Assembly (NCBI GenBank): GCA_017411665.1
Contig: JAFQPT010000142.1
Location: 1-6,834, forward strand
Length of the DNA stretch: 6,834 bases
Source: Oscillospiraceae bacterium
GTDB lineage: Bacteria > Bacillota_A > Clostridia > Oscillospirales > Oscillospiraceae
Direction of reading: 5' to 3'
The translations under genes were made by a program, and so were the position numbers. Every line of letters begins with the position of its first letter. Position 1 is the first letter of the stretch. Shown piece after piece: positions 5,263 through 6,834 of the stretch. The notes beneath the pieces were generated by a model. The model had not been told where the DNA came from, made no database searches, and saw only the letters and a list, made by a program, of their open reading frames with translations.

Positions 5263-6636
5263 ATGTTCGAACAAACCTTATTAAACATCGTAGTAAAAAT
5301 CAACAGCTACCTATCCGACTACATTCTGATTTTCCTGCTGGTCGGTGTCGGTCTGTTCTATTCCATTAAGACCCGTTTTGTACAGGTTCGCTGCTTCGGC
5401 GAAGGTATGAAGAAGGTATTTGGCAATCTGAAGCTGTTTGGCGGCAAGCAGGAAAGCGGTATGAGTTCCTTCCAGGCACTGGCTACCGCAATCGCAGCTC
5501 AGGTCGGTACCGGTAACATCGTCGGTGCCAGCGGCGCAATCCTCACCGGCGGCCCCGGTGCCATCTTCTGGATGTGGATCATTGCCTTCTTCGGCATGGC
5601 AACCATCTACGCAGAAGCTACTCTGGCACAGGTCACCCGTAAGGTTGACGAAGACGGCAACATTCAGGGCGGTCCCGTTTACTACATCACCACCGCATTC
5701 CCCAACGCATTCGGCAAGTTCCTGGCTACTTTCTTCGCAATCGCTCTGGTTCTGGCTCTGGGCTTCATGGGCACCATGGTTCAGTCCAACTCCATCGGCT
5801 CCAACATTGAAAGCGCATTCGGCATTCCTTCCTGGATCGTCGGTATCGTTCTGGTCGTTCTGTGCGGCATCATCTTCCTAGGCGGCGTTTCCCGTCTGGC
5901 ATCCGTTACCGAAAAGATCGTTCCCATCATGGCAGTTGTGTTCCTGCTGGGCGGCATTGTCGTTCTGATTGCTCGTATCCAGTACCTGCCCGCTACCATC
6001 GGCATGATCTTCAAGTACGCATTCCAGCCTCAGGCAATCATCGGCGGCGGCTTCGGTATGGCTCTGAAGACTGCGATCAGCCAGGGCGCAAAGCGCGGTC
6101 TGTTCTCCAACGAAGCAGGTATGGGTTCTACCCCTCACGCGCACGCACAGGCAAACGTGGCAACTCCCCATGATCAGGGTGTTGTAGCTATGATCGGCGT
6201 ATTTATGGACACCTTCGTCGTTCTGACTCTGAACGCACTGGTTATCATCTCCACCCTGTACACCGCTGACGGTGTTTTGGCAAACGGCGTAATTCCCGAA
6301 ACCATTTCCAAGGCAAATCTGGCTCAGGTGGCATTCGGCACTGTAATGGGCAGCAATCTGGGCGGTAAGTTCGTGGCAGTCTGCCTGCTGTTCTTTGCAT
6401 TCTCCACCATTCTGAGCTGGAATATGTTCGCAAAGATCAACGCAAACTGGCTGTTCGGCAAGAAGGGTCTGGTTCCCTTCACCGTAATCGCTCTGGTATT
6501 CGTATTCCTGGGCACTCTGGCTTCCAACGATCTGGTTTGGGAACTGGCTGACATGTTTAATAACCTGATGGTCATCCCCAACGCCATCGCATTGTTTGCC
6601 CTGTCCAAGCTGGTTGTGGACAACGTAAAAAAGTAA
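5263..6636 (+). CDS. Alanine/glycine:cation symporter, AGCS family (AlsT/DagA type)
   Basis: The 457-residue integral membrane protein couples uptake of a small amino acid (alanine or glycine in characterised relatives) to Na+ or H+. The family signature is unmistakable: SFQALATAIAAQVGTGNIVG followed by GAILTGGPGAIFWMW (about 69-105), the first conserved pore segment. GGPVYYI lies at 136-142, and GAKRGLFSNEAGMGSTPHAHA at 275-295. About ten hydrophobic segments can be picked out, for example 20-36, 97-117, 154-172, 190-208, 218-237, 305-332, 368-386 and 403-420. Length is typical for the family and no part is missing. The glycine riboswitch immediately upstream argues that glycine is a physiologically relevant substrate, although the transporter could equally carry D- or L-alanine. 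Codon use is strongly biased to C-ending codons (GGC, ATC, TTC, AAC), suggesting a well-expressed gene. It is monocistronic, ending in a terminator 36 bases downstream. Confidence 0.97.
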   Translation: MFEQTLLNIVVKINSYLSDYILIFLLVGVGLFYSIKTRFVQVRCFGEGMKKVFGNLKLFGGKQESGMSSFQALATAIAAQVGTGNIVGASGAILTGGPGAIFWMWIIAFFGMATIYAEATLAQVTRKVDEDGNIQGGPVYYITTAFPNAFGKFLATFFAIALVLALGFMGTMVQSNSIGSNIESAFGIPSWIVGIVLVVLCGIIFLGGVSRLASVTEKIVPIMAVVFLLGGIVVLIARIQYLPATIGMIFKYAFQPQAIIGGGFGMALKTAISQGAKRGLFSNEAGMGSTPHAHAQANVATPHDQGVVAMIGVFMDTFVVLTLNALVIISTLYTADGVLANGVIPETISKANLAQVAFGTVMGSNLGGKFVAVCLLFFAFSTILSWNMFAKINANWLFGKKGLVPFTVIALVFVFLGTLASNDLVWELADMFNNLMVIPNAIALFALSKLVVDNVKK

Positions 6637-6671
6637 ACAACCATCCTTGAATTATAGAACATATAATAAAC

Positions 6672-6697
6672 ATCCACCGGCAAAGCCGGTGGATTTT
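6672..6697 (+). terminator. Intrinsic terminator of the symporter gene
   Basis: ATCCACCGGC (6672-6681) pairs perfectly with GCCGGTGGAT (6685-6694) around an AAA loop. The stem ends in TTTTC, a short U tract, 36 bases after the stop codon. Confidence 0.88.
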
Positions 6698-6834
6698 CAT
6701 ATGCGGGCAAAGCCCTCTGTTCCTCGCGGGACGCGTGAACGCGTAAGTACGACCGCCAACTGCGTAAGGATTGTTACTTGCTACCCGTGAACGGGCTATT
6801 CGGACTAATTACCATTTGTTCGCCCAGTTCGTCC
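6698..6834. repeat. Hairpin-rich intergenic tail with short repeats, no clear gene
   Basis: Four compact hairpins are seen: GGGC/GCCC with an AAA loop (6705-6715), GTTCC/GGGAC with a TCGC loop (6719-6732), ACGCG/CGCGT with a TGAA loop (6731-6744) and CCCG/CGGG with a TGAA loop (6784-6795). The second and third overlap by two bases, so they may be alternatives. The 8-mer CGTGAACG occurs twice (6734-6741, 6786-6793), and GCGTAAG occurs twice (6741-6747, 6762-6768). No plus-strand gene is credible. On the minus strand a frame enters from the right edge and stops at TAA 6774-6776, giving 19 residues (DELGEQMVISPNSPFTGSK), too short to judge. The region may be an intergenic repeat, part of a structured RNA, or a gene end. 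Confidence 0.45.

Noticed and set aside
5878..6171. Minus-strand 97-codon frame inside the symporter gene
   Set aside because: Shadow of a highly codon-biased gene, no ribosome site, no recognisable product.
6701..6790. Small plus-strand ORF of 29 codons starting at ATG 6701 after a GGTGGA-like site
   Set aside because: The apparent ribosome site is the arm of the symporter terminator, and the frame runs through four hairpins; the peptide is unrecognised and Arg/Thr-rich, typical of chance translation.

Overview
The window looks like chromosomal DNA of a gut-type Clostridia (Firmicutes), tentatively an Oscillospiraceae/Ruminococcaceae relative. The grounds are strong AGGAGG-type ribosome sites, intrinsic terminators after each transcription unit, a glycine riboswitch in front of an AGCS symporter, a clostridial-style NADH:flavin oxidoreductase with an Fe-S cluster, and fairly GC-rich genes separated by AT-rich gaps. 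No marker gene fixes the taxon, so this is inference. I see no phage, transposase, CRISPR array, rRNA or tRNA.

Layout: (1) 1-356 (+) is the 3' part of an HD-domain phosphohydrolase gene. (2) 366-439 is a very strong hairpin shared as a terminator with the convergent gene that follows. (3) 448-2484 (-) encodes a 678-residue FMN/Fe-S/FAD ene-reductase-like flavoenzyme of the 2,4-dienoyl-CoA reductase (BaiCD/enoate reductase) type. (4) 2485-2647 is a divergent promoter region. (5) 2648-3772 and 3776-4810 (+) form a two-gene operon: a membrane-anchored phosphodiester glycosidase (NAGPA domain) and a single-pass extracytoplasmic protein of unknown function. A perfect 15-bp terminator (4837-4877) closes it. 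(6) 4878-5262 is non-coding and holds a promoter, a 5' hairpin, one glycine aptamer and an intrinsic terminator that ends just before the next ribosome site. (7) 5263-6636 (+) is an alanine/glycine:cation symporter, followed by a terminator at 6672-6697. (8) 6698-6834 is a hairpin-rich tail with short repeats and no convincing gene.

The best-resolved unit is the riboswitch plus symporter. A 17-bp-spaced promoter drives a leader of about 235 nt whose glycine-binding domain can be connected by explicit base pairing to the terminator in front of the transporter. Glycine should therefore control expression of an amino-acid importer that may itself carry glycine. The P1 and terminator strands are interchangeable, which favours a glycine-OFF reading, though another pairing in the leader complicates that. 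The phosphodiester glycosidase/membrane protein pair probably acts on or near the cell envelope. The flavoenzyme stands alone and shows substitutions at several usually conserved flavin/substrate positions. Nothing here amounts to a clearly new multi-gene system; the leader architecture, the divergent flavoenzyme and the hairpin-rich right end are the parts most worth following up.
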